Shown here piece after piece: positions 39,570 through 49,005 of a DNA stretch of 54,880 nt; the first letter of the stretch is position 1; each line of letters starts with the position of its first letter. The stretch comes from Streptomyces sp. S3(2020) (GTDB lineage: Bacteria > Actinomycetota > Actinomycetes > Streptomycetales > Streptomycetaceae). The translations under genes and the position numbers were made by a program. The notes under the pieces are model-generated. The model was not told where the DNA came from, did not search any database, and saw nothing but the letters and a program-made list of their open reading frames with translations. The stretch covers positions 1 through 54,880 of the forward strand of contig NZ_JABERD010000047.1 of NCBI RefSeq assembly GCF_013044505.1, given 5' to 3'.

Positions 39570-40664
39570 CTACAGGTACAGCCCTGCGTCTGCGCCCTCC
39601 CTCGGCTCCGGCAATGTCGTCGGAGACGTCCCGCGCCGCAACGCGTACAGCTCCGCCAGCGTGGCACCCTCGCGGCCCACGCCCTCCTCCGTGCCCAGCC
39701 AGTCGACCGCCTCGCGGCGGGTCAGCGGTCCCACCTCGATGCGGGCCAGACAGCGGCCGGGGCGGACGACGGCCGGGTGCAGGCGCTCCAGGTCCTCGTT
39801 GGTGGTGACGCCGACCAGGACATTGCGGCCCTGGCCCAGCAGACCGTCGGTCAGGTTCAGCAGCCGTGACAGGGCCTGGCCCGCCGTGTGCTTGGCCTCG
39901 CCGCGGATCAGTTCGTCGCAGTCCTCCAGGAGCAGCAGCCGCCAGCGGCCCTTGCCCGTCGAGTCGTCCTCGCCGATCGCGATGTCCATCAGATAGCCGA
40001 CGTCGGTGAAGAGCCGCTCGGGGTCCAGCACACAGTCCACCTGGCACCAGTCCCGCCAGGACCGGGCCAGGGTCCGCAGCGCCGACGTCTTGCCGGTGCC
40101 CGGCGGACCGTGCAGCAGGAGCAGCCGGCCCGCGATGCCCTCCGGGGTCGTGCCCATCAGGGTGTGCATCGCCTCCGCCACCGGCGCCGTGTAGTTCTCC
40201 CGCACCTCGTCCCAGGTGCCGGCCGCGATCTGCCGGGTCGTGCGGTGCGGGCCGCGGCGCGGGGAGTAGTACCAGAAGCCCATGTTCACGTTCTCCGGCT
40301 GCGGCTCGGGCTCGTCCGTGGCGCCCTCCGTGGCCTGGTCGAGCACCTTCTGCGCCAGCTCGGCGCTGGTCGCCGTGACGGTGACGTCCGCGCCGCGGTT
40401 CCAGCGGGAGACCAGCAGGGTCCAGCCGTCGCCCTCCGCCAGGGTCGCGCTGCGGTCGTCGTCGCGGGCGATGCGCAGCACACGCGCGTTGTCCGGGAGC
40501 AGCGTCGCACCGGACCGTACGCGGTCGATGTTCGCCGCGTGCGAGTACGGCTGCTCGCCCGTCGCGAAGCGGCCGAGGAACAGCGCGTCGACGACATCGG
40601 ACGGTGAGTCGCTGTCGTCGACGTTGAGCCGGATCGGCAGAGCGTCGTATGGGTTCGCAGACAT
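39570..40664 (-). CDS. DUF5925-AAA ATPase
   Basis: 364 residues. An N-terminal domain of about 115 residues (LPIRLNVDDSDSPSDVVDALFLGRFATGEQPYSHAANIDRVRSGATLLP, DUF5925) precedes a AAA module: Walker A HGPPGTGKTS (about 185-194), Walker B LLLLEDCDELI (about 244-254), sensor 'NVLVGVTTNEDLERLHPAVVRPGRC', Arg finger region RPGR. Cytoplasmic ATPase of BCS1/FtsH-like type; partner unknown. Start ATG 40664 is preferred; an in-frame GTG at 40682 is possible. Confidence 0.85.
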   Translation of the reverse strand: MSANPYDALPIRLNVDDSDSPSDVVDALFLGRFATGEQPYSHAANIDRVRSGATLLPDNARVLRIARDDDRSATLAEGDGWTLLVSRWNRGADVTVTATSAELAQKVLDQATEGATDEPEPQPENVNMGFWYYSPRRGPHRTTRQIAAGTWDEVRENYTAPVAEAMHTLMGTTPEGIAGRLLLLHGPPGTGKTSALRTLARSWRDWCQVDCVLDPERLFTDVGYLMDIAIGEDDSTGKGRWRLLLLEDCDELIRGEAKHTAGQALSRLLNLTDGLLGQGRNVLVGVTTNEDLERLHPAVVRPGRCLARIEVGPLTRREAVDWLGTEEGVGREGATLAELYALRRGTSPTTLPEPREGADAGLYL

Positions 40665-40822
40665 GCCGCCATGATCCGGCACGGGCGCGTCGCTTGCATC
40701 CGGTTTCCGCAGTGCGCCCGGTGTGTCGGATGGGACCGTTTGCGGAGCCTCCGTCCTGTTACGAAGCTGTACATCTCAAACCACTGCCGCAGCAGCCGAT
40801 CCCCCGATTACTGTTGCCCTCA

Positions 40823-42244
40823 ATGGGACGTCATGGGTGGAATTCGGGGACACGGCGGTGGCAGCTCACCGCACTGCTCGGAGTGGGTGCGGCGGCGCTG
40901 GCCCTGGTCGTGACCCTCCTCAACACACTTCCCGGGAACGGCGCGAGCACCGACGGCACCACACGCAACGGCAGCAAGGCGCACGGCACCCCCACCAGCA
41001 CACCGGACGCGGAGAACCCCGAGGTGGGCTGGGGTTTCACCCACACCCAGTTCAGCGCCGACGAGGGCGACCCGACCGCGACCGGGCGGGTCGAGGGCCG
41101 GATCGCGGACCTCGGCGGGCTGCCGCAGAACCAGCACGTCATGGGCTGGGGCGCCGACAACCCCGAGCCGGTCAAGGGGCGTTACGACTTCGAGGACATG
41201 GACCGTCGGATCGACTTCATCCGCGCCTCCGGCTCCACCCCGGTCGTCGCCCTGTGCTGCGCCCCGGACTGGATGAAGGGCGGCGAGTCCGGCGTCGGCA
41301 ACACCGACTGGAGCCAGGCCTCGCTGGAGACCGCGCCCGAACCCGCGCACTTCAAGGACTACGCGGCGCTCGCCGCCACCGTCGCCAAACGCTACCCGGA
41401 CGTCCGGCACTTCATCGTCTGGAACGAGTTCAAGGGCTTCTGGAACGACGCCGAGGCCCGCTGGGACTACGAGGGCTACACCCAGCTCTACAACCTCGTC
41501 TACAAGGCGTTGAAGAAGGTCAACCCCCAGATCATGGTCGGCGGGCCGTATCTCGTGATGGACAGCCTCGACCCGCGCTCAGCGGACGCCTCGAAGACCT
41601 TCAAGGGCCCCTGGGGCGCGATGGACCAGCGGATCCTCGACGCCTTCGACTACTGGAACAAGAACAAGGCCGGCGCCGACTTCGTGGTCGTGGACGGCTC
41701 CAGCTACACCAACGACGACGAGTTGCTGCCGGACGAGTTCACGGCCACCGACAAGTTCACCGCGGTCAGCAAGTGGGTGCGCGAGCAGACCGGCGACCTG
41801 CCGCTGTGGTGGGCCGAGTACTACGTCGAACCCGCCGACAGCAGGGACGAGCGCGAGGGCTGGTCCGAGGACCGCCGCGTCGCCGTGCAGGCCGCGGGAA
41901 TGATCGCGCTGGCCAAGGGCGGCACCACCTCCGCCTTCTACTGGAACCCGGAGAACGAGAAGGGCACCGACTGCGCGGGCTGTCTCTGGACGCCGACCAG
42001 CGGCGAGGACGGCGGGCAGAAGCTGCCCATGTTCGACCTCGTCAGCCGGTTCAGCAAGGCGTTCCCGCCGGGCACCTCGTACAAGACGGTGCCGGTCGCC
42101 GCCGACGACGTGCCCAACGTACGGGTCCTCGCCACCGACGACACGGTCCTGGTGGTCAACACCCTCGACCGGCGGATCAGCGCGAAGGTGGACGGGAAGA
42201 CGTTCGACATGGCGGCCTACGAGGTCAAGTGGCTCACCCGGTAA
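40823..42244 (+). CDS. Membrane-anchored glycoside hydrolase (clan GH-A, GH39-like)
   Basis: 473 residues. An N-terminal membrane helix (about 15-36) is followed by a Thr/Ser linker and a TIM-barrel glycosidase. Motifs: 'HFIVWNEFKGFW' with acid/base Glu202, 'LPLWWAEYYVEP' with nucleophile Glu332, plus 'FIRASGSTPVVALCCAPDWMKGG'. The pair WNE / WAEY is typical of GH39/GH5-like clan A enzymes. It faces the outside of the cell and converges on the polysaccharide operon (22-base gap), so it may trim or release the polymer made there. Sugar specificity unknown. Confidence 0.8.
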   Translation: MGRHGWNSGTRRWQLTALLGVGAAALALVVTLLNTLPGNGASTDGTTRNGSKAHGTPTSTPDAENPEVGWGFTHTQFSADEGDPTATGRVEGRIADLGGLPQNQHVMGWGADNPEPVKGRYDFEDMDRRIDFIRASGSTPVVALCCAPDWMKGGESGVGNTDWSQASLETAPEPAHFKDYAALAATVAKRYPDVRHFIVWNEFKGFWNDAEARWDYEGYTQLYNLVYKALKKVNPQIMVGGPYLVMDSLDPRSADASKTFKGPWGAMDQRILDAFDYWNKNKAGADFVVVDGSSYTNDDELLPDEFTATDKFTAVSKWVREQTGDLPLWWAEYYVEPADSRDEREGWSEDRRVAVQAAGMIALAKGGTTSAFYWNPENEKGTDCAGCLWTPTSGEDGGQKLPMFDLVSRFSKAFPPGTSYKTVPVAADDVPNVRVLATDDTVLVVNTLDRRISAKVDGKTFDMAAYEVKWLTR

Positions 42245-42266
42245 GCCGGATGAGCCGCTTCACTCC

Positions 42267-45200
42267 TCACTTCATCGTCACGAACCGCTGCACCAGCGAG
42301 GCCAGCAGCACCGCCAGCAGCGGCAGCGAGAACCAGAAGCTGCTCTGCAACCACCGCAGTTGCCGCACACCCGGCCGGACCGCGACCCGGACCACCTCGC
42401 GCGCCGTCAGCAGCACGATCAGCGCCAGCGCCGCGAGGCCCCCGACCACCGACCAGGGCGTCCAGGTCACCTGCGGCCCGATCGGACCCGGATCGGCCTT
42501 CGGCGCCTTGCCCGCGGGCTGCTTGGCCAGCGCGTACATGGTGACGTCCGCGTTGACGTAGACCTTCTTCAGCTCCGTCCGCTTGTCCAGGTTCTGGATC
42601 AGCCGCGGCTCCCACATCTTCGAGTAGCCGACGTCCAGTTCCAGATACGTGACCTGACTGCGGTTGATCATCAGATACGAGTTCGGTCCCGCGTCCCTGA
42701 GCGCCTTGACCAGGCTCGACACCAGCACCGGGTCGGTCGGTGCCGGCGTCGGCACGTACTCGACCTTCTCCATGTCCCGCGCACCCCACGGCATCGCCGG
42801 CGTCACGTTGGTGACCGTGTCGTTGCTCAGCCACAGCAGCCGTACCGTCGGATCGTCGTGGGCGTACACATAGTCCATGGCGGCGACCTCGCCGGGCCGG
42901 ATCCGCTCGAACGGCTCGTTGCCCCAGCGGGCGATCAGGAAGCCGCCCATGAGGAGAAGACCCGCCATGAGGGCGGCCAGCGGGGCCAGGCTCACCCGGT
43001 CCTTGTCGCGTTCCTTCGCCGTGATCCCGGTGCGCGGGAACAGGGCGAGCCCCATCAGCAGGGCCGCGCCGGGCAGGGCGAACATGAAGACCCGCAGCGC
43101 CATCTCACCGCCGTAGGACTGCATGCCGAAGCCCAGGAACGGTACGAAGGTCAAGGCGAGCAGTGAGCGCTCCCGGTAGTGGTGGTCGCGGCGGCGCCAC
43201 CAGCCCCAGCAGGCGAACGCCATCACACCGCCGGCCAGCAGCACGCGCGTGTACAGGACGAGCTTGTGCGTCGAACTGCCGCCCTCGATCCGGCCGCCCA
43301 CCGACGACTGCACGTTGCTGCCGACGCCGCCGACCCCGCCGAACAGTTCGTCGAAGTGCCCGGACCAGTACGGCTCGGCCATGAAGCCCACCCACACGGC
43401 CACCATGACGGCGAACAGGATGGGCAGACCGCGCAGTTCGGACTTGCCGAGCAGCACGAGGGCCGTCAGCAGGCCCAGCATCACGAACGGGGTGAGCTGG
43501 TGGGCCGGGACGCTCGCCGCGAACAGCCCTATGACGACCATCAGCAGCACGGCCCGCTGGCGCCGGTTCGTCGGTTCGACCTCCGCCTCGCCGGGCCGCT
43601 TCTTCGTCCAGATCACCCGCGGGGCGCGGAAGTAGACCAGCAGGAGCGCCGCGAACACCAGGTACAGGAGGTAGGTGAAGCCCTGCGGGGAGAAGTAGTC
43701 CTGGCCGACCCAGCCGCTGAGCACGAACACCCACAGGCCGGTCCACTTGGCCCGCCAGCCCGCCCGCATCGAGCGCACCAGCAGGAACATCGGGGCCAGA
43801 TACAGGAGTTGGATGGCCAGCGGCCACCAGCGGATCAGCCCGGTGAAGTCCGTGACCCCGCAGGCCTCGGCGACGAACGCGGCGGCCGCGAAGAAGCCCG
43901 GCCAGCTCCAGCGCGCGTCCAGGTCGGGCACGGCGGAGCCGGTCCGGTCGATGTAGTCGAGGAAGCCCAGATGCTGCCAGGCGGTCGCGAACCGGGGTTC
44001 CGTCTCGATCACCGCGGGCAGTGCGTGCAGCGACACGACCGTCGCCAGCAGGGTGATCAGCAGCAGTGCCTTGTGCTCACGGGCCAGCCACAGCAGCGAG
44101 GCGAAGGCCACGGCCAGCAGTGCGGCGCCGGCCAGTGTGGGCAGCGGCAGCACGGAGATCAGCCCGAGCCCGCCCATCTCGTCGAGGTCCGCCTCGCCCA
44201 GGCGCAGCGCGGGCACCCAGTACAGCAGCAGCGCGGCGGTCAGCAGACAGCCCAGGACGACTCCGGCCCGGCTGGGCTGGAGGCGCTCACGCCACGACAG
44301 GAGCGGCGGCTCCTCGGACACCGGTACCTCTTCCCGTACGGGTGGCTCCTCCCGTACGACGGAACGGGCGGCCTCGAAGGGCGCGTCCACCTCCGGCTCG
44401 GCCGGACCCTCGGGCACCTCGACCGGTCCCAGCGACGCCTCGGACCCCGGCTCCCGCGCCTCCACCGGAAGCCCGACCTCGGGCAGCTTCGCCCAGGTCG
44501 GCCGGTGCGGCTCGGCAGGCGGCCGGGGACGCACCACGGGCGTACCCGTGGGCGGTGTGCCCGGACCCGGCCGGACGTCCGGCCGGCGTTCCAGGTGGTC
44601 GAAGTCGACGTGGATGCCGAGGCCGAGCGTGTCCTGGTCGAGCGCCCAGGCGGGCCCGCGCCTGCGGACGCCCAGCGGGACGGTGGCCTCGCGCGCCCCC
44701 AGGTCGGCGAGGTCCCCGTCGGGCGCCGCGTCCTCGGGGACGGCCCCCGCGGGCGCCGCCCTGAGGATCTTGTACAGCTTGGGCGCGGCGATCGCCACGA
44801 TCACGGCGAGCGAGGAGATCTCCGCGACACCGGCGCCGGTCAGCCCCATACGGGGGAGCAGCACCAGGGTCAGCCCGAGCACCAGGGCGCACAACAGGCC
44901 CTGGAGCCAAGCCAGTCCGGCGGTACGGCTCTGTGCGCGCAGCACCGCGAAGTACGTCTCCATGACGACCCGCAGCACCGCGCCGACCGCGAACCAGCGC
45001 AGCAGCGGGGTCGCCGCGTCGGCGTAGCCCGCGCCGAAGACACCGAGGATCCAGGGCGCGCCGAAGAACAGGACCGCGCACACCGGCAGCATGATCCGGG
45101 CCATGCGCCTGAGCGCCGCACGGGTGTTGGAGGCGAGCCGGCCCGGGTCGTGGGAGCCCTCGACCGTGAGGGAGGCGCCCATGTTGATGGCGAGCAGGTT

Positions 45201-46091
45201 GACCGTGCCGCCGATCGTGGTGGTGATGTAGAAGTACGCGTTGTCCTCGGAGCTGACCTGCGCGGCGACGATCACCGGCACGAGGTAGACCACGGCGAGC
45301 GAGAACAGGGAGCCGGTGTAGTCGCCCGCGAGGAAGCGCCCGATCTCCCGCACCGACGGCGGATGCGCGTTTTCCTCGGTGGCCTTCACATGCCGGCCCA
45401 CCAGCCGCCGGAACACCAGCCAGCCCAGCGGCAGCACCGACACCGCGATCGCCGCGACCCACGACACGAAGACGCCCATGGTGGGGATCGCGGTGGCGAA
45501 GGCGACCAGCAGCACCAGCTTCACCGCGGAGAACACGGTGTTGCCGACCGGCACCCACAACGCGCTGCGCAGCCCGGTCAGCACCCCGTCCTGAAGGGTC
45601 AGCACCGACCAGGCGACCACCGCGAGCACGAAGAACAGCGCGTGCGAGGGGTCGTTGAGGAACCCGTACGACGGCCCCCACAGCCCCAGCGTGAGCAGGA
45701 AGACGCCCGCGGCCAGCGCCACGATCACCGAACTGCCCGCGTAGGTACGGAAGATGAGCCGTCCGGTGGCCCGGCCCGCGACCGGTATGAAGCGGGCCAG
45801 GGCGCCGGTCAGGGTCACCGCGGTCAGCCCCGCGAGGAGCTTCATCGCGGCGATCGCGGCCGAGCCCTGGCCGACCGCGGACTCGGAGTAGTGGCGGGCC
45901 GCGGCCAGCCAGAAGCCGAGGCCGAGCACGGCGGAGATCCCCGTGTTCAGCATCAGGGCGTAGGCGTTGCGGAACAGCTGGCTGCCGCCCGGCGACCGGC
46001 CGAGACCGGGCAGCCGCAGGCGCCGCCCCGGCTGCTCGGGCGCCTCGGTCGCGGGCTCGGTGGCCTCAGGGGTGGTCGTCGTGTCAGACAC
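42267..46091 (-). CDS. Polysaccharide flippase fused to a large membrane glycosyltransferase/polymerase-like domain
   Basis: 1274 residues in one frame. Residues about 35-450 are a Wzx-type (MOP) flippase with 12 or so helices ('NAYALMLNTGISAVLGLGFWLAAARHYSESAVGQGSA', 'GDYTGSLFSLAVVYLVPVIVAAQ'). Residues 450-600 are a Pro/Glu/Arg-rich cytoplasmic linker. Residues about 605-1050 have about 10 more helices of GT-C/Wzy style ('LFAASVPAHQLTPFVMLGLLTALVLLG'), then an outside soluble domain (about 1060-1190: 'RLLWLSNDTVTNVTPAMPWGARDMEKVEYV') and last helices to 1265. It would flip lipid-linked sugar units and probably join or modify them. Its start overlaps the deacetylase by 8 bases; last gene of the operon. 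Confidence 0.82.
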   Translation of the reverse strand: MSDTTTTPEATEPATEAPEQPGRRLRLPGLGRSPGGSQLFRNAYALMLNTGISAVLGLGFWLAAARHYSESAVGQGSAAIAAMKLLAGLTAVTLTGALARFIPVAGRATGRLIFRTYAGSSVIVALAAGVFLLTLGLWGPSYGFLNDPSHALFFVLAVVAWSVLTLQDGVLTGLRSALWVPVGNTVFSAVKLVLLVAFATAIPTMGVFVSWVAAIAVSVLPLGWLVFRRLVGRHVKATEENAHPPSVREIGRFLAGDYTGSLFSLAVVYLVPVIVAAQVSSEDNAYFYITTTIGGTVNLLAINMGASLTVEGSHDPGRLASNTRAALRRMARIMLPVCAVLFFGAPWILGVFGAGYADAATPLLRWFAVGAVLRVVMETYFAVLRAQSRTAGLAWLQGLLCALVLGLTLVLLPRMGLTGAGVAEISSLAVIVAIAAPKLYKILRAAPAGAVPEDAAPDGDLADLGAREATVPLGVRRRGPAWALDQDTLGLGIHVDFDHLERRPDVRPGPGTPPTGTPVVRPRPPAEPHRPTWAKLPEVGLPVEAREPGSEASLGPVEVPEGPAEPEVDAPFEAARSVVREEPPVREEVPVSEEPPLLSWRERLQPSRAGVVLGCLLTAALLLYWVPALRLGEADLDEMGGLGLISVLPLPTLAGAALLAVAFASLLWLAREHKALLLITLLATVVSLHALPAVIETEPRFATAWQHLGFLDYIDRTGSAVPDLDARWSWPGFFAAAAFVAEACGVTDFTGLIRWWPLAIQLLYLAPMFLLVRSMRAGWRAKWTGLWVFVLSGWVGQDYFSPQGFTYLLYLVFAALLLVYFRAPRVIWTKKRPGEAEVEPTNRRQRAVLLMVVIGLFAASVPAHQLTPFVMLGLLTALVLLGKSELRGLPILFAVMVAVWVGFMAEPYWSGHFDELFGGVGGVGSNVQSSVGGRIEGGSSTHKLVLYTRVLLAGGVMAFACWGWWRRRDHHYRERSLLALTFVPFLGFGMQSYGGEMALRVFMFALPGAALLMGLALFPRTGITAKERDKDRVSLAPLAALMAGLLLMGGFLIARWGNEPFERIRPGEVAAMDYVYAHDDPTVRLLWLSNDTVTNVTPAMPWGARDMEKVEYVPTPAPTDPVLVSSLVKALRDAGPNSYLMINRSQVTYLELDVGYSKMWEPRLIQNLDKRTELKKVYVNADVTMYALAKQPAGKAPKADPGPIGPQVTWTPWSVVGGLAALALIVLLTAREVVRVAVRPGVRQLRWLQSSFWFSLPLLAVLLASLVQRFVTMK

Positions 46092-46884
46092 GGGAACGGA
46101 TGGCCTTCCGGCGGACCTGTCGTGCTCTTCGGACCATGGCGTACCCCTTGGTGAACGCGCGGTCCCGGGCGAAGTTGCGGGCGATGGCCCGGCCTTCGAT
46201 CAGCCGACGGAACTCCTCGGCGTCCGTGCCGCGCCGCACGGTGACCCGCAGCAGCGCGTACGGCCCCTGCCGGCGGCGGGCGAGCCCGTTGCCGACGGCG
46301 AGGGCCTGGGCGTACCCCGTCTCGCGGACCTTCTCGCGCACCCGGCGGCTGGAGTAGCCGTACGGGTAGGCGAACGAGGCCGGGACGGTGCCGAGTTGGT
46401 CCGTCACGATCTCCTTGCAGAGGATCAGCTCACGGCGCAGCGCGTCGTCGTCGAGCTGGTCGAGCTGCGGATGGGTGTGGCTGTGCCCGCCGATCTCGAC
46501 GCCCTCCGCGGCGAGTTCGCGGACCTGCGGCCAGTCCAGCATGGTGTCCAGGGCGTGGCCGTTGTCGTGCGGGCCGCGCAGCCACCCCGTGGACACGAAC
46601 AGCGTGGCCGCGAACCCGTGCTTGGCGAGCACCGGCAGGGCGTGCCGGTGCACCCCCTCGTAGCCGTCGTCGAAGGTGACCAGGACGGGCCGCTCGGGCA
46701 GCGGACGCCCCGAGCGCCAACTCGCCGCCAACTGGGCGGTGGTGATCGGGGTGTGCCCCAGCTCCCCGACGATCTCCATCTGCGCGGCGAACGCCTCCGG
46801 AGTCACCGACAGCTCGCGGGTCGCCTCGTTCGGGTCGGCCGCGATCGCGTGGTACATGAGAATCGGCACACGTGCGTCACCCAT
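46084..46884 (-). CDS. Polysaccharide deacetylase (NodB/CE4)
   Basis: 266 residues. The NodB motifs are complete: TFDDGYEG (Asp72, Asp73), HSHTHP (His134 and His138 bind metal), 'YPYGYSSRRVREKVRETGY'. 'PILMYHAIAADPNEATRELSVTPEAFAAQM' is the usual start of the extracellular-polymer branch (PgaB/IcaB-like), though no signal peptide is seen, which suggests a cytoplasmic lipid-linked substrate. ATG 46884 has AGGGGG about 6 bases upstream. Overlaps the flippase fusion by 8 bases and the upstream glycosyltransferase. Confidence 0.88.
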   Translation of the reverse strand: MGDARVPILMYHAIAADPNEATRELSVTPEAFAAQMEIVGELGHTPITTAQLAASWRSGRPLPERPVLVTFDDGYEGVHRHALPVLAKHGFAATLFVSTGWLRGPHDNGHALDTMLDWPQVRELAAEGVEIGGHSHTHPQLDQLDDDALRRELILCKEIVTDQLGTVPASFAYPYGYSSRRVREKVRETGYAQALAVGNGLARRRQGPYALLRVTVRRGTDAEEFRRLIEGRAIARNFARDRAFTKGYAMVRRARQVRRKAIRSRV

Positions 46885-47810
46885 GTACGTCCCCCTCGAT
46901 CCGCGCCACCTGGAACGTGGCGCCGCCCCTGCGGGCCCGGACACTGCCCACCACGTACCCGCCGGCGGCCGTCAGCACCCCCGCGACGATCGCGCCCGCC
47001 CGCCGGGGTGGTGTACCGGCGTTCGGACTCGAGGCCCTTGTCCGCGCCGACACTGCGCGCCACCAGCGCCTTCGACAGGCCCTCGGCGTAGGAACGCGTA
47101 CGGAAGTACCCGAAGTGCTCACGCGCCTCGGGCACCCGGTGGTGGATCACCGCCCGGTCGTCGATCAGGAGGACCGCGTCCGGTCTGGCCCGGGAGAGCC
47201 GGATGCACAGTTCGGTCTCCTCGCAGCCCAGCGGCCGCTTGTCGCCGTCCCGCCCGATACCGGTGGCGAAACCGCCGGCCGCGTCGAACGCCGTCCGGCG
47301 GAACGAGGCGTTGCCGCCCAGGACGTTGCGCACCCGGACCAGGCCCGGCGGCAGACCCCGGTACGTGCAGCCCACCACCCAGTCGAACTCCTCGGGGAAC
47401 CAGGCGGGACGGCGCCCCGACGCCCAGATCGGCACCGTACGGCCGCCCACGGCCATCACCCGCGGGTCGGTGTACCCCGCGGCGAAGTGGTGCAGCCAGT
47501 CGCGTTCGGCGACGGCGTCGTCGTCGAGGAAGGCGATCACCTCGCCGCGCGAGGCGGCGATCCCGGTGTTGCGGCCCGCGGACAGACCGCGGGGACCCGC
47601 GTTGGCGAGCACCCGCACCACGGTGCCTTCCCCGGCCTCCTTGTACTCCTTGGCCAGCCGGTCCAGGAGCGCCGGGTTGTGGTCGACGACCAGCAGCGTC
47701 TCGCGCGCCGGATACGACTGCGCCGCGACCGAGGAGACCGCCGCGAGGATGTCCTCCCAGCGGTCCTCGGTGTAGACGCAGATCACGACGGAGATGTCGG
47801 GACCGCTCAA
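46803..47810 (-). CDS. GT2 glycosyltransferase with frameshifted C-terminus
   Basis: 335 residues as read. The catalytic part is normal: 'ISVVICVYTEDRWEDILAAVSSVAAQSYPARETLLVVDHN', 'GPRGLSAGRNTGIAASRGEVIAFLDDDAVAERDWL' (DDD = DxD), 'GGNASFRRTAFDAAGGF', 'LGCEETELCIRLSRA' (ED base). After 'GADKGLESERRYTT' (about residue 267) the frame turns into low-quality Gly/Arg sequence that overlaps the deacetylase start by 82 bases, while another frame gives a good membrane-type C-terminus ending at 46877. So a frameshift or small deletion near 47000-47010 is likely, real or a sequence error. Overlaps the next upstream GT by 4 bases. Confidence 0.75.
   Translation of the reverse strand: MSGPDISVVICVYTEDRWEDILAAVSSVAAQSYPARETLLVVDHNPALLDRLAKEYKEAGEGTVVRVLANAGPRGLSAGRNTGIAASRGEVIAFLDDDAVAERDWLHHFAAGYTDPRVMAVGGRTVPIWASGRRPAWFPEEFDWVVGCTYRGLPPGLVRVRNVLGGNASFRRTAFDAAGGFATGIGRDGDKRPLGCEETELCIRLSRARPDAVLLIDDRAVIHHRVPEAREHFGYFRTRSYAEGLSKALVARSVGADKGLESERRYTTPAGGRDRRGGADGRRRVRGGQCPGPQGRRHVPGGADRGGRTWVTHVCRFSCTTRSRPTRTRRPASCR
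46877..47008 (-). pseudogene. Out-of-frame C-terminal remnant of the GT2 gene
   Basis: In the frame that ends with TGA at 46877, the sequence RRAGAIVAGVLTAAGGYVVG and then a basic VRARRGG... segment follows directly where the GT2 reading fails. It looks like the original C-terminus: a membrane-facing helix then a short tail overlapping the deacetylase start by 8 bases. Confidence 0.55.
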
Positions 47811-48628
47811 GACACCTCTCCCCGGACCGAGTCGAGCATCGGGGAGTGATGGGCCTGGCGGCGCAGCTCACGCCGGTTGGAGCGCTCGCCGAGGATCACC
47901 TTGAGCACCCGGAACCCGTCGCGCACGGCCCGCAGATTGCTCGCGCCGTGGATGCGCAGATACTCGTAGCTCGGTATCTCCTGCACCTTCAGGCCCGCCT
48001 TGACCACCCGGATGTTGATCAGGGTCTCGATCTCGAAGCCCGTGCAGTCGAGGTCGATCTTGTCGAGGCAGTGCCGCCAGAACGCGTTGTATCCGTAGCA
48101 GAGATCCGTGTAGCGGGCGCCGAACTTGCGGTTGACGATCGTGCACAGCGCCCAGTTGCCGAGCTTGCGGATGAAGGTCATGTCGTCCGTGCCGCCGCCG
48201 TTGGCGAAGCGGGACCCCTTCGCGAAGTCCGCGCCCGAGAGCAGGGCGGAGACATAGCTGAGGATCTCGTGGCCGTCGGCCGAGCCGTCCGCGTCGACCA
48301 TCACGATGATGTCGCCGGTGCACGCCTCGAACCCGGTGATCAGCGCGTCGCCCTTGCCCTTGCCGCGCTGCTTGACGACCTTGACCTCCGGCCACAGCCC
48401 GCGGGCCACTTCGACGGTGTCGTCGGTGGAGTTCCCGTCCACCAGGACCACTTCGTGGATCCAGTCGGGCAGGGTCTTGAAGACGTACGGAAGATTCTCC
48501 GCCTCGTTCATGGCGGGAATCACCACACTCACCGGCGGCGCGATGGCCAGGTGAGTGGAGACAGGCCGGTACTTCCCGGCCGTGGACGGATCCTGGCCCG
48601 TGGTCGCCGAGCGCAGAACTGAGCTCAT
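47807..48628 (-). CDS. GT2 glycosyltransferase, polyprenyl-phosphate sugar transferase (DPM1-like)
   Basis: 273 residues. GT2 core: 'PPVSVVIPAMNEAENLPYVFKTLP', 'EVVLVDGNSTDDTVEVARGLWPEVKVVKQRGKGKGDALITGF', 'DIIVMVDADGSADGHEI' (DAD = DxD), 'TDLCYGYNAFWRHCLDKIDLDCTGFEIETLINIRVVKAGLKVQEIPSYEYLRIHGASNL'. This is the dolichyl/polyprenyl-phosphate hexose synthase pattern without C-terminal membrane helices. It would load a sugar on polyprenyl phosphate for use by the membrane glycosyltransferase domain downstream. First gene of the operon; ATG preceded by AGAGGG. Confidence 0.88.
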   Translation of the reverse strand: MSSVLRSATTGQDPSTAGKYRPVSTHLAIAPPVSVVIPAMNEAENLPYVFKTLPDWIHEVVLVDGNSTDDTVEVARGLWPEVKVVKQRGKGKGDALITGFEACTGDIIVMVDADGSADGHEILSYVSALLSGADFAKGSRFANGGGTDDMTFIRKLGNWALCTIVNRKFGARYTDLCYGYNAFWRHCLDKIDLDCTGFEIETLINIRVVKAGLKVQEIPSYEYLRIHGASNLRAVRDGFRVLKVILGERSNRRELRRQAHHSPMLDSVRGEVS

Positions 48629-49005
48629 GAGTCTGGTTCCCTCTCGTCCGGCTGGACCGCCCGCCCCTGGGCGGCCCGGCTGTTGTCCGGTTCGAAAGGG
48701 GGGTTTGTTTCACCTACGGCATGCCGAAAGGAATCTCCGAGCACGCCCGGGTGAGCTGGCAAAGCCGGCCGACGGACGAAACGGCCGCCGGTCGCGCGGC
48801 ACGACTCGGTCACTTGTGCGGTCACCGAGCACGGCACCCCCCTACCGCGCCCCGCCCCGGTCCGTCGCGGTCCTTGAGCCCTCCCCTAGTACCGCTGGGT
48901 GACGTTCCGACACGGGTGAGATGTATGACGGTATTGACGATTGAACCCGTATGGCAAGACCTGGAACCAGGCCTCACGTTTTTGTTGGTTTGACCGTTAC
49001 GGAAC
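48629..49005. promoter_or_regulatory. Intergenic region before the polysaccharide operon
   Basis: 377 bases, lower GC than its surroundings, between the CelD-like gene's stop and the GT2 start, both on minus. It contains a perfect palindrome CCTGGAACCAGG (48960-48971) and an AT-richer stretch around 48920-49000 that could hold the operon promoter. No convincing ORF. Confidence 0.4.

Noticed and set aside
43179..46154. 991-residue ORF on plus opposite the flippase fusion
   Set aside because: Antisense shadow, His/Gln/Arg-rich and motif-free; the minus frame has complete membrane-protein character and operon overlaps.
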